NCBI RefSeq assembly: GCF_003236365.1
Contig: NZ_POTZ01000005.1
Span: forward strand, 1-47,505
Reading direction: 5' to 3'
DNA length: 47,505 nt
DNA from: Streptomyces sp. NTH33
GTDB lineage: Bacteria; Actinomycetota; Actinomycetes; Streptomycetales; Streptomycetaceae
The notes beneath the pieces are model-generated. The model saw only the letters and a list, made by a program, of their open reading frames with translations. It was not told the DNA's origin and ran no database searches. Shown here piece by piece: positions 31,716 through 40,235 of this stretch; position 1 is the stretch's first letter; every line of letters starts with the position of its first letter. A program made the position numbers and the translations under genes.

Positions 31716-32202
31716 GTGGACGACCTGGTGCGCCCCGGAGCGCCCATCGACGTCTACGCGGTCGGCACCCGCGTCGGCACCTCGGCGGACGCCCCCTACC
31801 TCGACTCCGCCTACAAGCTGGTGGAGTACGACGGGCGCCCGGTCATGAAGCTGTCCTCGGCCAAGGTCACGGCTCCCGGGCGCAAGCAGGTCCACCGCCG
31901 TCCCGGCAGGCCCGACCTCGTCGCGCTGTGCGACGAGGTCGGGTCCTCCCGGGGCGGAACCGCTGCTGCGCACCGTCATGCGGGACGGCCGCCGCACCGG
32001 CCCGCCCGGCACTCTCGCCGAGGCGCACGAGCGCCTGCTGGCCGACCTGGCCGTGCTGCCCGAGGCGGCCCTCCGGGTCCGCGCCCCGGTCCCGCCCGTG
32101 CCGGACCTGTCCGCGCGCCTGGTGCGCACGACCGCGGCTCTCCGGGAGCGTCTGGCCGCACGGAACGGCGCCGCCGCTCCGATGGCCGGGGCCGACCGCT
32201 GA
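31716..32202 (+). pseudogene. pncB: C-terminal remnant of nicotinate phosphoribosyltransferase
   Basis: From 31716 the plus strand gives GAPIDVYAVGTRVGTS, DAPYLDSAYKLVEYDGRPVM and APGRKQVHR, then a frameshift at about 31950-31957, then EPLLRTVMRDGRRTG through to a TGA at 32200. These are the conserved C-terminal motifs of NAPRTase (V-G-T-R, A-Y-K-L-V-E-Y, P-G-R-K-Q), about the last 160 of ~430 residues. The N-terminal catalytic parts are gone. The intact gene would have supported NAD salvage, a function that fits the dormancy island. A terminator-like hairpin remains behind it. Confidence 0.8.
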
Positions 32203-32210
32203 CCCGCCAC

Positions 32211-32237
32211 CGGCACCCTCCGGCTGGCAGGGTGCCG
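32211..32237 (+). terminator. Hairpin after the pncB remnant
   Basis: CGGCACCCT (32211-32219) and AGGGTGCCG (32229-32237) form a 9-bp perfect stem with a 9-nt loop, 8 bases after the pncB stop. Confidence 0.65.
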
Positions 32238-32306
32238 CCCGGCCTGGCAGCGTGGGCGCAGAGGCCGCACCCCTGCGCATCGGTCCGAGGACCGGAGGAG
32301 AGAGCC

Positions 32307-32978
32307 ATGCACCACCGAACGGTCGAAGACCTCATGACCCACGGTGTCGTCCGGGTGCGGCAGGACACCCCGTTCAAGGACGTCGTCCGGACCCTGGCCG
32401 ACCACGACGTGACAGCCGTACCCGTCGTCGACGACCTCGGCCACCCCGTCGGGGTGGTGTCGGAGGCCGACCTGCTGCGCACGGTGGCCGACCGGCCCGA
32501 CCCGGCCGGACTGCTCCCCCGGCTCCCTCCGGACCGCTTGGAGGAAGCGTCCGACGGCGCCACGGCCGAGGAGCTCATGACGGCTCCGCCGGTGTGCGCC
32601 CGGCCGGGGTGGAGCATCGTCGAGGCCGCGCGCACGATGGACACCCACAAGGTCAAGCGGCTTCCCGTGGTCGACGAAGCGGGCGTCCTGACGGGGATCG
32701 TCAGCCGCAGTGACCTCTTGCGGATCTTCCTGCGCCGCGACGAGGCGATCCGCGAGGAAATCGCCGACGACGTCCTCGTCCGGACCCTGGGCCTCTCCCC
32801 GGCCGACCTCACGGTCACCGTGAGGGAGGGCCGGGTCGCCCTCAAGGGCACCGTGGAGGCCAGGAGCCTCGTCCCGGTGATCGAGCGCCTGTGCCGCGGG
32901 GTCGACGGGGTCGTCTCCGTCTCCGCGGACATCACCGGCCCCGCCGACGATCCGAGCGGCCCTTCCGGCCACCGCTGA
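32307..32978 (+). CDS. CBS-pair and BON domain protein (CBS-BON 1)
   Basis: 223-residue protein. Two CBS motifs span residues 8-65 (TVEDLMTHGVVRV, AVPVVDDLGHPVGVVSEADL) and 90-150 (LMTAPPVCARPGWSIVEAA, KRLPVVDEAGVLTGIVSRSDL), followed by a BON domain at about 150-210 (VTVREGRVALKGTVEAR). CBS pairs bind adenosine nucleotides; BON domains associate with membranes or ligands. The family is related to the DosR-induced Hrp1 of mycobacteria, which lacks the BON part. GGAGGAGAG lies before ATG 32307; the palindrome CGGTCC-GA-GGACCG at 32281-32294 overlaps the leader. Two paralogues lie at 39243 and 44158. Confidence 0.92.
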   Translation: MHHRTVEDLMTHGVVRVRQDTPFKDVVRTLADHDVTAVPVVDDLGHPVGVVSEADLLRTVADRPDPAGLLPRLPPDRLEEASDGATAEELMTAPPVCARPGWSIVEAARTMDTHKVKRLPVVDEAGVLTGIVSRSDLLRIFLRRDEAIREEIADDVLVRTLGLSPADLTVTVREGRVALKGTVEARSLVPVIERLCRGVDGVVSVSADITGPADDPSGPSGHR

Positions 32979-33058
32979 CGCCCGCCGCGGGACGGGGTTC
33001 AGGCGGCGGGAAAGCAGGCTCGACCGGCTCGGCTCCGCATGGCCGGCTCCGCATGGTC

Positions 33059-33118
33059 GCGCGGACGGGAGACGCGCGGACGGGAGACGCGCGGACGGGA
33101 GACGCGCGGACGGGAGAC
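33059..33118 (+). repeat. Four perfect 15-bp repeats abutting a USP start
   Basis: GCGCGGACGGGAGAC is repeated four times without mismatch and the last copy touches the ATG at 33119. Each copy holds GGGAG, so the start is preceded by four Shine-Dalgarno-like sequences at 15-base (in-frame) spacing. Translated from ATG 33053 it would read ARTGD four times. Confidence 0.95.
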
Positions 33119-34015
33119 ATGATGACCGGCTTGGTGATCGCAGGCGTGGACGGCTCGGCGCCGAGCCTGACCGCGGTGACGTGTGCGGCGCGGGAGGCCG
33201 AACTGCGCGATGCCGCCCTGCGCCTGGTGCACGCCTTCGCCTGGCCCGCACCGCGCACACCGATGGACGGGATGGTCTCCCGGCCCATGAGGGCCCACTT
33301 GCTGGACCTGGCCGACCGCTTGGTGGAGGAAGCGTCGGACCGGGCCCGCGCGGCGGCGCCGGGTGTGGAGGTCTCCGGCACCATCAAGCGCGGAGACCCC
33401 CTGACCGTGCTGGAGTCCGAGTCCCGGACGGCGGACCTCGTCGTCGTCGGCAGCCGGGGGCTCGGGGGCTTCGCGAAGCTGCTGGTGGGCTCCACGTCGA
33501 TGGGGCTCGCCGCGCACGCGCGGTGCCCGGTCCTGGTGGTACGGGAACCCGCCGACGCGGCGGGGCCGGTCCTGCTCGGTGTCGACGGCTCCCCGGCGGG
33601 GGCCGAAGCCGTTCGCTTCGCCTTCGACGAGGCCTCACGGCGCCGTGCGCGCCTCCTGGCACTGCACGCGTGGACGACCTGGAACGCCCCGCTGCCGCCT
33701 CCCCTGAGCCCGGCGCTGCCCTACTCCAACGAGCCCGGCGCGCTCGCCGCCGCCGAGGAGCGCCTGCTCGCCGAGACCATCGCGGGCCTGTGCGAGCGGT
33801 ACGCGGACGTGCGGGTCGAACGCAGAGCTGTGAACGGCCCCACCCGCGAGGCACTGATCGAGGCCAGTCGCACCGCACAGCTCACCGTCGCCGGCTCGCG
33901 CGGGCGCGGAGGCTTCACCGGGCTGCTGCTGGGATCGGTGAGCCAGGCGCTGCTGCAGCACGCGCGCGGGCCCGTGGCGGTGGTGCGCGGACGGGACCCG
34001 GGCCGGCGTGGCTGA
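33119..34015 (+). CDS. Universal stress protein, tandem-domain (USP B)
   Basis: 298-residue protein with two UspA domains. Domain 1 starts LVIAGVDGSAPSLTAV and has VVVGSRGLGGFAKLLVGSTS near 110; domain 2 starts VLLGVDGSPAGAEAVRFA near 150 and has VAGSRGRGGFTGLLLGSVSQ near 262. Both keep the G-2x-G-9x-G(S/T) ATP motif, so it should bind two ATP. Starts at ATG 33119 or 33122 fit the GGGAG of the last repeat; ATG 33053, which would add the ARTGD repeats as a 22-residue N-terminal tail, has no ribosome binding site. It converges on USP C. Confidence 0.92.
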   Translation: MMTGLVIAGVDGSAPSLTAVTCAAREAELRDAALRLVHAFAWPAPRTPMDGMVSRPMRAHLLDLADRLVEEASDRARAAAPGVEVSGTIKRGDPLTVLESESRTADLVVVGSRGLGGFAKLLVGSTSMGLAAHARCPVLVVREPADAAGPVLLGVDGSPAGAEAVRFAFDEASRRRARLLALHAWTTWNAPLPPPLSPALPYSNEPGALAAAEERLLAETIAGLCERYADVRVERRAVNGPTREALIEASRTAQLTVAGSRGRGGFTGLLLGSVSQALLQHARGPVAVVRGRDPGRRG

Positions 34016-34031
34016 GGGCAGGGGGTCCGGG

Positions 34032-34051
34032 TGTCCGTCCTCTGCCGGACA
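34032..34051. terminator. Short hairpin between convergent USP B and USP C
   Basis: TGTCCG (34032-34037) and CGGACA (34046-34051) form a 6-bp stem with an 8-nt loop between the two convergent stops. Weak, but the position is right. Confidence 0.4.
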
Positions 34052-34055
34052 GCGG

Positions 34056-34877
34056 TCATTCCCGGGGAACGACCGCGACGGGGCACGGGGCGTGGTGCAG
34101 CAACGCATGGTTGATCAGGCCCAGTTGCAGGCCGGGGAGGGCCTGCCGCCTGCGGGCGCCGACGACCAGCAGGTCCGCCTCCGACGCGGCTTCCAGCAGT
34201 GCCCGCCGGGCCGGTCCGTCGATCACCCGTCGGCTCACCGGGACGTCGTGGTACCACTCCTGCGGACCGCGCAGGGCGTCGTCGAGCACCTGTGCCGGCG
34301 GGCGCCGATGGGTCTCCAGGGCGTACCACGGCGGGACCTGGGGGGTCGTGGCGGCGCCGAACTGCGGGTTCCAGGCGTGCACCGCCACCAGCCGGCAGTG
34401 CCGCACCCGGGCCTCGCGGAACGCGAACCGCACGGCCGTGTCGCTGCCCTCCCCCTCCTCGACACCGACGACGACGCTCCCGAAACGGGCGTCCCGGTGC
34501 TCTGCCGAGCCGCGCACCACGACGACCGGGCAGTCCGCCCGGGCCGCCACGGCCAGGCCGACCGAGCCCAGGAGCATCCCGGGAAGGTCCCCGAGCCCTC
34601 TGGACCCGAGGACCAGCGCGAAGGCGCCCTGGTCCTTGCCGACCAGGGCGGAGATCGCGTCCTCGTGCACGACCTCGCTCGACAGCCGCACGGTGGGAGC
34701 GCCCTTTCCGGCACGTTCCGACGCGGCGTGGATCACCTCGGACGCCTGGTGGTTCCCGGCCGCCGCGTGCAGAAGGTGGAGCGGCACGTCGTGCCGGACC
34801 GCCTCGGCGGCGGCCCAGTCCACCACCTCCAGGCTCGCCTCGGACCCGTCGACGCCGACCACCAGGGGAATCGTCAC
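34056..34877 (-). CDS. Universal stress protein, tandem-domain (USP C)
   Basis: 273-residue protein. Domain 1 starts PLVVGVDGSEASLEVVDWA and has VLGSRGLGDLPGMLLGSVG near 100; domain 2 starts GSVVVGVEEGEGSDTAVRFA near 142 and ends LLVVGARRRQALPGLQLG and HHAPCPVAVVPRE, with the same altered GARRR motif as USP A. The GTG start at 34877 has AGGAG 9 bases upstream; the frame stays open for 34 codons beyond it without coding signs. It is divergent from the mini-USP at 35071. Clear similarity to USP A suggests tandem duplication within the island. Confidence 0.92.
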   Translation of the reverse strand: MTIPLVVGVDGSEASLEVVDWAAAEAVRHDVPLHLLHAAAGNHQASEVIHAASERAGKGAPTVRLSSEVVHEDAISALVGKDQGAFALVLGSRGLGDLPGMLLGSVGLAVAARADCPVVVVRGSAEHRDARFGSVVVGVEEGEGSDTAVRFAFREARVRHCRLVAVHAWNPQFGAATTPQVPPWYALETHRRPPAQVLDDALRGPQEWYHDVPVSRRVIDGPARRALLEAASEADLLVVGARRRQALPGLQLGLINHALLHHAPCPVAVVPRE

Positions 34878-35070
34878 CGCGCCTGTCTCCTCTCGTGCCG
34901 GCTTCCGAGCCTCCGGCCTTCTCCGCGGGTCCGCATGCGCCGCGGAGGGGATCGGGGTACTCCTCGCATCAGGGCGCACGCGCCCGGCGTGCCGGCGACG
35001 TCCGGACCGTCCGCACCGCCGGACTCGTTCACCGTCGTCCCCAGCTTCTTACGAGACGGAGGCCGCCGCC

Positions 35071-35271
35071 ATGCAACCAGTCGTCACCGTGGGCCTCGAC
35101 GGCTCGCCCGAGAGTCTCGCCCAGGCCGTCGTACAGGCCGCCGAAGGAGCCGTGCTGCTGGCCGTCGGCCGGCGCCGGCACCGTCCTGCTCCGGCGCCCC
35201 ACCTGGGTCCCGTGGCGCAGGCCGCCCTTCACCACGGGCGCTGCCCGGTCGCCGTCGTCCCCCACGGGTGA
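35071..35271 (+). CDS. Mini universal stress protein, internally collapsed
   Basis: 66-residue frame that joins a UspA start (MQPVVTVGLDGSPESLAQAV) to a UspA end (VLLAVGRRRHR, then HLGPVAQAALHHGRCPVAVV). About 220 residues that lie between these points in the neighbouring tandem USPs are missing, yet the frame is intact. GACGGAGG lies 8 bases before the ATG. It is either a pseudogene left by an in-frame deletion or a small expressed protein that might dimerise with or titrate full-length USPs. A strong terminator follows directly. Confidence 0.55.
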   Translation: MQPVVTVGLDGSPESLAQAVVQAAEGAVLLAVGRRRHRPAPAPHLGPVAQAALHHGRCPVAVVPHG

Positions 35272-35272
35272 A

Positions 35273-35303
35273 CCCGGCCCCCGGCGAAGGGCCGGGGGCC
35301 GGG
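35273..35303. terminator. Bidirectional terminator between mini-USP and hsp20
   Basis: CCCGGCCCCCGGC (35273-35285) pairs perfectly with GCCGGGGGCCGGG (35291-35303), a 13-bp stem with the loop GAAGG, between convergent stops at 35271 and 35319. Confidence 0.85.
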
Positions 35304-35318
35304 TGCATGAACGAGCCG

Positions 35319-35795
35319 TCAGGACCCGGTGATTTCGATGTGGCGCGGCTTCGCGGCCTCCGCCTTGGGCGCCGTGACGGTCAGTACGCCGTTGTCGAGG
35401 GTCGCACTGACCTCTTCGGCCTTGACATCCGCGGGAAGGAGCGCCTGGTACTCGAAGTGCCCCGTGCGACGGGTGCTGCGGCGCAGCACGCCCTCGCGCT
35501 CCTGTTCCTTGTACTCCCCCGTGATGCGCACTTCCCGCTCGCTCATCTCGATGTGGATGTCGTCCCGCTTGACGCCGGGCAGCTCCGCCTCGATCACGTA
35601 GGCGTCGTCGGTCTCCCGTATGTCGGCCGCGGGCGACCAGGCCAGTCCGGCCGGAGCGGCGGCAGCGCTTTCCATCAGACGGTTCATGCGCTCCCACAGC
35701 TCGTCGAACTCGGCGGCCGCCGGTTCACCCCAGCCGAGGCCGGGGAGCGCCCTCCCCAACAGGCCGCCGGCCCGGTGTCGTACAGGCAGGGTCAT
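35319..35795 (-). CDS. Hsp20/alpha-crystallin small heat-shock protein
   Basis: 158-residue protein. The alpha-crystallin domain is at about residues 52-145 (SPAADIRETDDAYVIEAELPGV, IHIEMSEREVRITGEY), with the final strand GVLTVTAPKAE; the N-terminus (FDELWERMNRLME) is the amphipathic oligomerisation arm. It holds unfolded proteins without ATP. HspX (Rv2031c), the major DosR-induced antigen, belongs to this family. ATG 35795 has GGAGG 8 bases upstream. It is divergent from pfkA across 160 bp; no HAIR/CIRCE element is apparent there. Confidence 0.94.
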   Translation of the reverse strand: MTLPVRHRAGGLLGRALPGLGWGEPAAAEFDELWERMNRLMESAAAAPAGLAWSPAADIRETDDAYVIEAELPGVKRDDIHIEMSEREVRITGEYKEQEREGVLRRSTRRTGHFEYQALLPADVKAEEVSATLDNGVLTVTAPKAEAAKPRHIEITGS

Positions 35796-35955
35796 CGCGA
35801 CTCACCTCCGCGAAGAGCGGCGTTCAGGTCACTTCTCATGGTGCACGCCCTCACCCGGCCGGGCGACCCCACGCCCGGGGATCCGCCGAGTGGCCACCGT
35901 GGATCGAACGGGGGGAGTCTGGAGGGAGGCTGGAGGGAGCGGATGGGAGGAAGCC

Positions 35956-36981
35956 ATGAAGGTCGGAGTACTGACCGGCGGCGGTGACTGTCCCGGTCTG
36001 AACGCCGTGATCCGCAGCGTCGTCCGCAAAGGCGTCCAGGAGTACGGCTTCGACTTCGTCGGGGTGCGGGACGGATGGCTCGGTCTGCTCCAGGGTGCTG
36101 TCATGCCTCTGGACGTCCCCGCCGTGCGGGGGATCCTCCCCCGTGGCGGGACCATCCTCGGCTCTTCCCGCACCAACCCGCTCAAACACGAGGACGGGCT
36201 GCAGCGTGTGCGGGACACCCTCGCCGCGCACGACGTCGACGCGCTGGTCGTGATCGGCGGTGAGGACACGCTCGGTGTGGCCACCGAGCTGAGCGGGCAG
36301 GGGGTTCCTCTGGTCGGCGTGCCGAAGACCATCGACAACGACGTCTCCGGCACCGACTACACCTTCGGCTTCAACACCGCCGTGGGCATCGCGACCGAGG
36401 CCATCGACCGCCTCCACACCACCGCCGAGTCGCACATGCGCACCCTGGTGGTGGAGGTGATGGGACGGCACTCCGGGTGGATCGCCCTGCACGCCGGCGT
36501 CGCGGGCGGCGCCAACGTGATCCTCGTCCCGGAGCGGCCGTTCGACATCGACCAGGTCTGCGAGCAGGTGAAGAGCCGGTTCAAGATCAATTACGCGCCG
36601 ATCGTCGTGGCCGCCGAAGGAGCCGTCCCCCAGGAGGGACAGATGTTCCTCAAGGACCAGTCGCTGGACGAGTTCGGGCACGTGCGGCTGTCCGGCATCG
36701 GCGAGTGGCTGGCCCGGGAGATCTCGGAGCGCACGGGCAAGGACGCCCGCACCACGGTCCTGGGCCACGTCCAGCGCGGCGGCACCCCGAGTTCCTTCGA
36801 CCGGTGGCTCGCCACGCGCTTCGGACTGCACGCCATCGACGCGGTCAAGGACGGTGACTTCGGCGTCATGGTCGCCCTGCAGGGGACCCGGATCGTCCGC
36901 CACCCCCTCGCCGACGCCACGGCGACGACCAAGCTGGTCGATCCGTCGCTGTACGACGAGTTCGAGGTGTTCTTCGGCTGA
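35956..36981 (+). CDS. pfkA: 6-phosphofructokinase, predicted PPi-dependent
   Basis: 341-residue PfkA-family enzyme with GGGDCPGLNAVIR at residues 8-20, GGTILGSSRTNP near 64, GGEDTLG at 101-107, PKTIDND at 123-129, MGRHSGWIALHAG near 170 and GHVQRGGTP near 270. The phosphoryl-donor positions 104 and 124 (E. coli numbering, which coincides here) are Asp and Lys. ATP-using PfkA has Gly104, and the PPi-dependent enzyme of Amycolatopsis methanolica has GGEDT, so PPi use is predicted. It would phosphorylate fructose 6-phosphate reversibly. AGGAAG lies just before ATG 35956. The aldolase at 38140 acts in the next step. Confidence 0.93.
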   Translation: MKVGVLTGGGDCPGLNAVIRSVVRKGVQEYGFDFVGVRDGWLGLLQGAVMPLDVPAVRGILPRGGTILGSSRTNPLKHEDGLQRVRDTLAAHDVDALVVIGGEDTLGVATELSGQGVPLVGVPKTIDNDVSGTDYTFGFNTAVGIATEAIDRLHTTAESHMRTLVVEVMGRHSGWIALHAGVAGGANVILVPERPFDIDQVCEQVKSRFKINYAPIVVAAEGAVPQEGQMFLKDQSLDEFGHVRLSGIGEWLAREISERTGKDARTTVLGHVQRGGTPSSFDRWLATRFGLHAIDAVKDGDFGVMVALQGTRIVRHPLADATATTKLVDPSLYDEFEVFFG

Positions 36982-37029
36982 CCGGCCCGGCGCCCGGCGG
37001 GGCCTGTGCCACGGGTGTGCGGCCGGCTG

Positions 37030-37917
37030 TCATCCGGCGTGCGGTACGACCGCCACCGGGCAGCGGGCGTGGTGCAGTACGGCGTGCGTGACCGGGCCCA
37101 GCCGGCCCTCGGGTGCCCGCGGGTCGGTGCGGCGTCCGACGACGAGCAGATCCGCGCCCCGGGACGCGTTCAGGAGCGCTTCCGCCGGGTGGAGCAGCAT
37201 GACATCGGTGCGGACCGCCACCCCCGGGTACTTCTCGCGCCAGGGGCACAGCGCGTCCGAGAGGTGCAGAACCTCCTGGTCCTCCCACGTGGCGCGGTCC
37301 TCCTCGGTCACCACCAGCGTCCGCGGGGAGACGGCCTCGGCGGGAAGCGCCCACGCCTGGACGACCCGCAGGTCCGCTCCGCGTGCGTCGGCGGCCGAGA
37401 ACGCGAAATCCGCCACCTCGCCGACCGGGCGGTGCGCGTCGAACCCCACCACGATCCGGACAGCGCCGCGTTCCGCGTGCCCCTCTTCTGCGAAGATGCC
37501 GGACCGTTCGGGAACCAGCACGACAGGGCAGGGGGCCGCTGCCGCCGTCCGCAGCGCCACCCGTCCGACCGCCAGACCGTCGAAACCGCCCGTCCCCCGG
37601 GAGCCGACGACGAGGAGCCCGGCGTCGCGGGCCGCGACGAGGAGAGCCACGGCCGGGTCGTCGTCGACCTGCTCGCCCCGCACCTCGACCTCCGGACAGC
37701 GGTCGCCGAGGTCGGCGACCACCCGCTGGAGCATCCGCTCGCCCATGTGACGCAGCCTGTCCACGACCGGGCCCGGCACGGCGGCGCCCGGAAGCGGTGG
37801 GGAAGCGTGGACCAGGCGCAGCGGAACGCCACGCGACGCGGCCTCCCGCGCCGCCCAGCCGACTGCCGCCAGACTGCGTCCGGACCCGTCGACACCCGCC
37901 AGCACAGGGTGAGTCAT
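37030..37917 (-). CDS. Universal stress protein, tandem-domain (USP D)
   Basis: 295-residue protein. Domain 1 starts [20 protein letters not shown] and has [20 protein letters not shown] near 113; domain 2 starts [20 protein letters not shown] near 155 and ends in [18 protein letters not shown] and [14 protein letters not shown]. The second ATP motif is altered (GRRTDP). GGAGG lies 6 bases before ATG 37917. The broken USP tail at 31632 is almost the same as its C-terminus, so the two are probably duplicates. It converges on pfkA (48 bases between stops) and is divergent from fbaB. Confidence 0.93.
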   Translation of the reverse strand: MTHPVLAGVDGSGRSLAAVGWAAREAASRGVPLRLVHASPPLPGAAVPGPVVDRLRHMGERMLQRVVADLGDRCPEVEVRGEQVDDDPAVALLVAARDAGLLVVGSRGTGGFDGLAVGRVALRTAAAAPCPVVLVPERSGIFAEEGHAERGAVRIVVGFDAHRPVGEVADFAFSAADARGADLRVVQAWALPAEAVSPRTLVVTEEDRATWEDQEVLHLSDALCPWREKYPGVAVRTDVMLLHPAEALLNASRGADLLVVGRRTDPRAPEGRLGPVTHAVLHHARCPVAVVPHAG

Positions 37918-38139
37918 CGTGTCCTCCTTCGCCCGGCCGGCACCTCCGCGGACGCCGCACGCCCGCGCCCTTCCCCTCCGCCTCTCCCCCACTGTTCCAC
38001 GGCGGGGGCGCCGCGGCGTCCGCAGCGGCCGCGAGGTCTGACGGGACCCCGGCGGCGCCCGGCGGACCCGCATGAGTCCGGAGGTCGTGGGAACCCGGGC
38101 CTCACCTCCGGCGTTCCGAACCACCGAAGAGGCGAGCCG

Positions 38140-39192
38140 ATGACCGACATCCAGGGCTTGCTGGGCGACGAGGCCAAGGACCTGCTGGCCCACACCGCCC
38201 AAGGGATTCCCAGGGAGGACCTGGTGCTGCCGGGTCCCGACTTCGTCGACCGGACCGTGGCCGCGACCGACCGCACGCCCCGGGTACTGCGCAACCTGCA
38301 GTCCCTCTTCGACCACGGCCGTCTGGCCGGCACGGGATACGTGTCGATCCTGCCGGTCGACCAGGGCATCGAGCACTCCGCGGCGTCGGCGTTCGCCGCG
38401 AACCCCCGCTACCTCGATCCCAGGAACATCGTCGAACTCGCCGTCGAGGGCGGCTGCAACGCCGTTGCCAGCACGCTCGGTGTGCTCGGGGCCGTGTCGC
38501 GGCGGTACGCGCACAGGATCCCCTTCATCGTCAAGCTCAACCACAACGAGCTGCTGACCTACCCGAACCACTACGACCAGATCATGTTCGGCAGTGTCGA
38601 GCAGTGCTTCGACCTCGGCGCGGCCGGTGTCGGCGCGACGGTCTACTTCGGCTCAAAGGAGTCGGACCGCCAGTTGCGGGAGGCCGGCGAGGCCTTCGCG
38701 CGGGCTCACGAACTGGGCATGTTCACCGTGCTGTGGTGCTACCTGCGCAACTCCGCGTTCAAGAAGGACGGGGTGGACTACTCGGTGTCGGCCGACCTCA
38801 CCGGGCAGGCCAATCACCTCGGCGTGACCATCGAGGCCGACATCGTCAAGCAGAAGCAGCCGGAGAACAACGGCGGCTACACCGCCCTGGACTTCGGCAG
38901 GACCGACGAGCTCCTGTACAGCAGGCTCACCACCGATCACCCGATCGACCTCACCCGCTGGCAGGTGGCCAACTGCTACATGGGCCGGGTCGGGCTCATC
39001 AACAGCGGCGGCGCTTCGGCCGGCCAGGGGGACCTCGCGCAGGCCGTACGGACAGCGGTGATCAACAAACGGGCCGGCGGCACGGGGCTCATCACCGGCC
39101 GCAAGGCCTTCCAGCGGCCCACCGACGAGGGCATCGAACTCCTGCACGCCGTCCAGGACGTCTACCTCGACGACAGCGTCACCGTGGCCTGA
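38140..39192 (+). CDS. fbaB: Class I fructose-bisphosphate aldolase
   Basis: 350-residue DhnA-type class I aldolase. [19 protein letters not shown] near residue 68, [16 protein letters not shown] near 128, [14 protein letters not shown] near 168 and [17 protein letters not shown] near 290 (phosphate binding) are conserved. It cleaves fructose 1,6-bisphosphate to triose phosphates through a Schiff base. Streptomyces normally use a class II enzyme, so this is an extra, metal-independent aldolase. With the PPi-type phosphofructokinase it gives the island its own upper glycolysis. GGCGAG precedes ATG 38140. It converges on CBS-BON 2. Confidence 0.93.
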   Translation: MTDIQGLLGDEAKDLLAHTAQGIPREDLVLPGPDFVDRTVAATDRTPRVLRNLQSLFDHGRLAGTGYVSILPVDQGIEHSAASAFAANPRYLDPRNIVELAVEGGCNAVASTLGVLGAVSRRYAHRIPFIVKLNHNELLTYPNHYDQIMFGSVEQCFDLGAAGVGATVYFGSKESDRQLREAGEAFARAHELGMFTVLWCYLRNSAFKKDGVDYSVSADLTGQANHLGVTIEADIVKQKQPENNGGYTALDFGRTDELLYSRLTTDHPIDLTRWQVANCYMGRVGLINSGGASAGQGDLAQAVRTAVINKRAGGTGLITGRKAFQRPTDEGIELLHAVQDVYLDDSVTVA

Positions 39193-39242
39193 GCGGGCCG
39201 GGCCCCGGCCGCCCCGGGGTCTCGGTCCCGCCGCCCGGCCGC

Positions 39243-39980
39243 TCAGGGCCCTCGGAATCCGCGCAGCCAGTCGTCGGCCACGCCCCGCGTGGTGCCGCCG
39301 TCGAGCCGGATCCGTGAGTCGTCGAGCCGGTAGGAGAGCTTGCCGACGACGTCGACCACGCCGTCGATCTGCCGGGTCATCGACACGGCGATCTCGGTGT
39401 CGCTCCTGCGTTCCATGCGGCCTTCCAGGGTGACGACGCCCTCGGCCACCGAGACGGCGACGCTGTGGGGTGCCAGCCCCAGGGTGCGCACCAGTACCTC
39501 GCGGACGACCTCCCCGCGGATCTCCGCGTCGGGCCGCAGGAAGACCCGCAGCAGGTCGCGCCGGGTGACGATGCCGACCAGCCGGTCCTCCTCGTCGATC
39601 ACCGGCAGCCGCTCCACGTGGCGCTCGGCCATGGTCCGGGCGGCCGCCACGATGGTGTCGTCGGCGTGCACGGTGACGGGCGGTTCGGTCATCAGCTGAC
39701 CGGCCGTGCGCGCCTTCGTCCTCGCCGCCCGGCGCCGGGCGGTCTTCGTCAGCAGGGCACGGAGGTGACGGCCCGGCTCACGCCGGTCCGCCGCCTGTGC
39801 CTGGCGCGTGATCAGGTCCGTCTCCGAGATCACGCCGATGACGTGCTCGTCGTCGTCCACCACCGGAAGGCCGCTGATCCGGTGGTCGGCGAGCAGGCGC
39901 GCGACCTCCTTGAACGGAGTGCCGTACTCGGCCCGGACGACCTCGTCGGTCATCACCGAACCAATCTTGTCGTGTTGCAT
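39243..39980 (-). CDS. CBS-pair and BON domain protein (CBS-BON 2)
   Basis: 245-residue paralogue of the protein at 32307. CBS 1 spans residues 5-65 ([39 protein letters not shown]), a basic linker follows ([12 protein letters not shown]), CBS 2 spans about 95-155 ([39 protein letters not shown]) and the BON domain 160-225 ([19 protein letters not shown]). GGAG lies 6 bases before ATG 39980. Nucleotide sensing is inferred from the CBS pair. It is divergent from ppk2 over 255 bp that contain DosR-like site 4, so the two are probably co-regulated. Confidence 0.92.
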   Translation of the reverse strand: MQHDKIGSVMTDEVVRAEYGTPFKEVARLLADHRISGLPVVDDDEHVIGVISETDLITRQAQAADRREPGRHLRALLTKTARRRAARTKARTAGQLMTEPPVTVHADDTIVAAARTMAERHVERLPVIDEEDRLVGIVTRRDLLRVFLRPDAEIRGEVVREVLVRTLGLAPHSVAVSVAEGVVTLEGRMERRSDTEIAVSMTRQIDGVVDVVGKLSYRLDDSRIRLDGGTTRGVADDWLRGFRGP

Positions 39981-40101
39981 GTCCACTCCCTCCTCGGCCC
40001 GGCCGCGCAGGACAGCTCCCCGGACCGGCTTCGTACCCCGGATGATTCGAGCATCCGGCGGCGCGGGCCGGGAGCCCATGGGCTGTCCGGGGACGACTCC
40101 A

Positions 40102-40125
40102 GGGCCGGTCGGCCCCAAGTCCCCG
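40102..40125. promoter_or_regulatory. DosR-like site 4, composite
   Basis: GGGCCGGTCGGCCC (40102-40115), a palindrome with 6-bp arms, overlaps GCCCCAAGTCCCCG (40112-40125), which is identical to the 14-mer at 21774. Read on the minus strand this is GGGGACTTGGGGCC, close to the DosR GGGACTTTNGGCCC pattern. It lies about midway between divergent CBS-BON 2 and ppk2. Confidence 0.5.
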
Positions 40126-40235
40126 GTCACAGGGGCCTGGGTGCGCGGGTGCCGGCCGGAACGTACGTTGGCGTCCTGGGGCGAAGCTCGGGCGTGGACG
40201 CCCCTCGGGCGACTGGACCGCACAGCGGAGGCGGC

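Noticed and set aside
33059..33118. 15-bp tandem repeats as a CRISPR-like array
   Set aside because: Units are contiguous, too short and without spacers; no cas genes.
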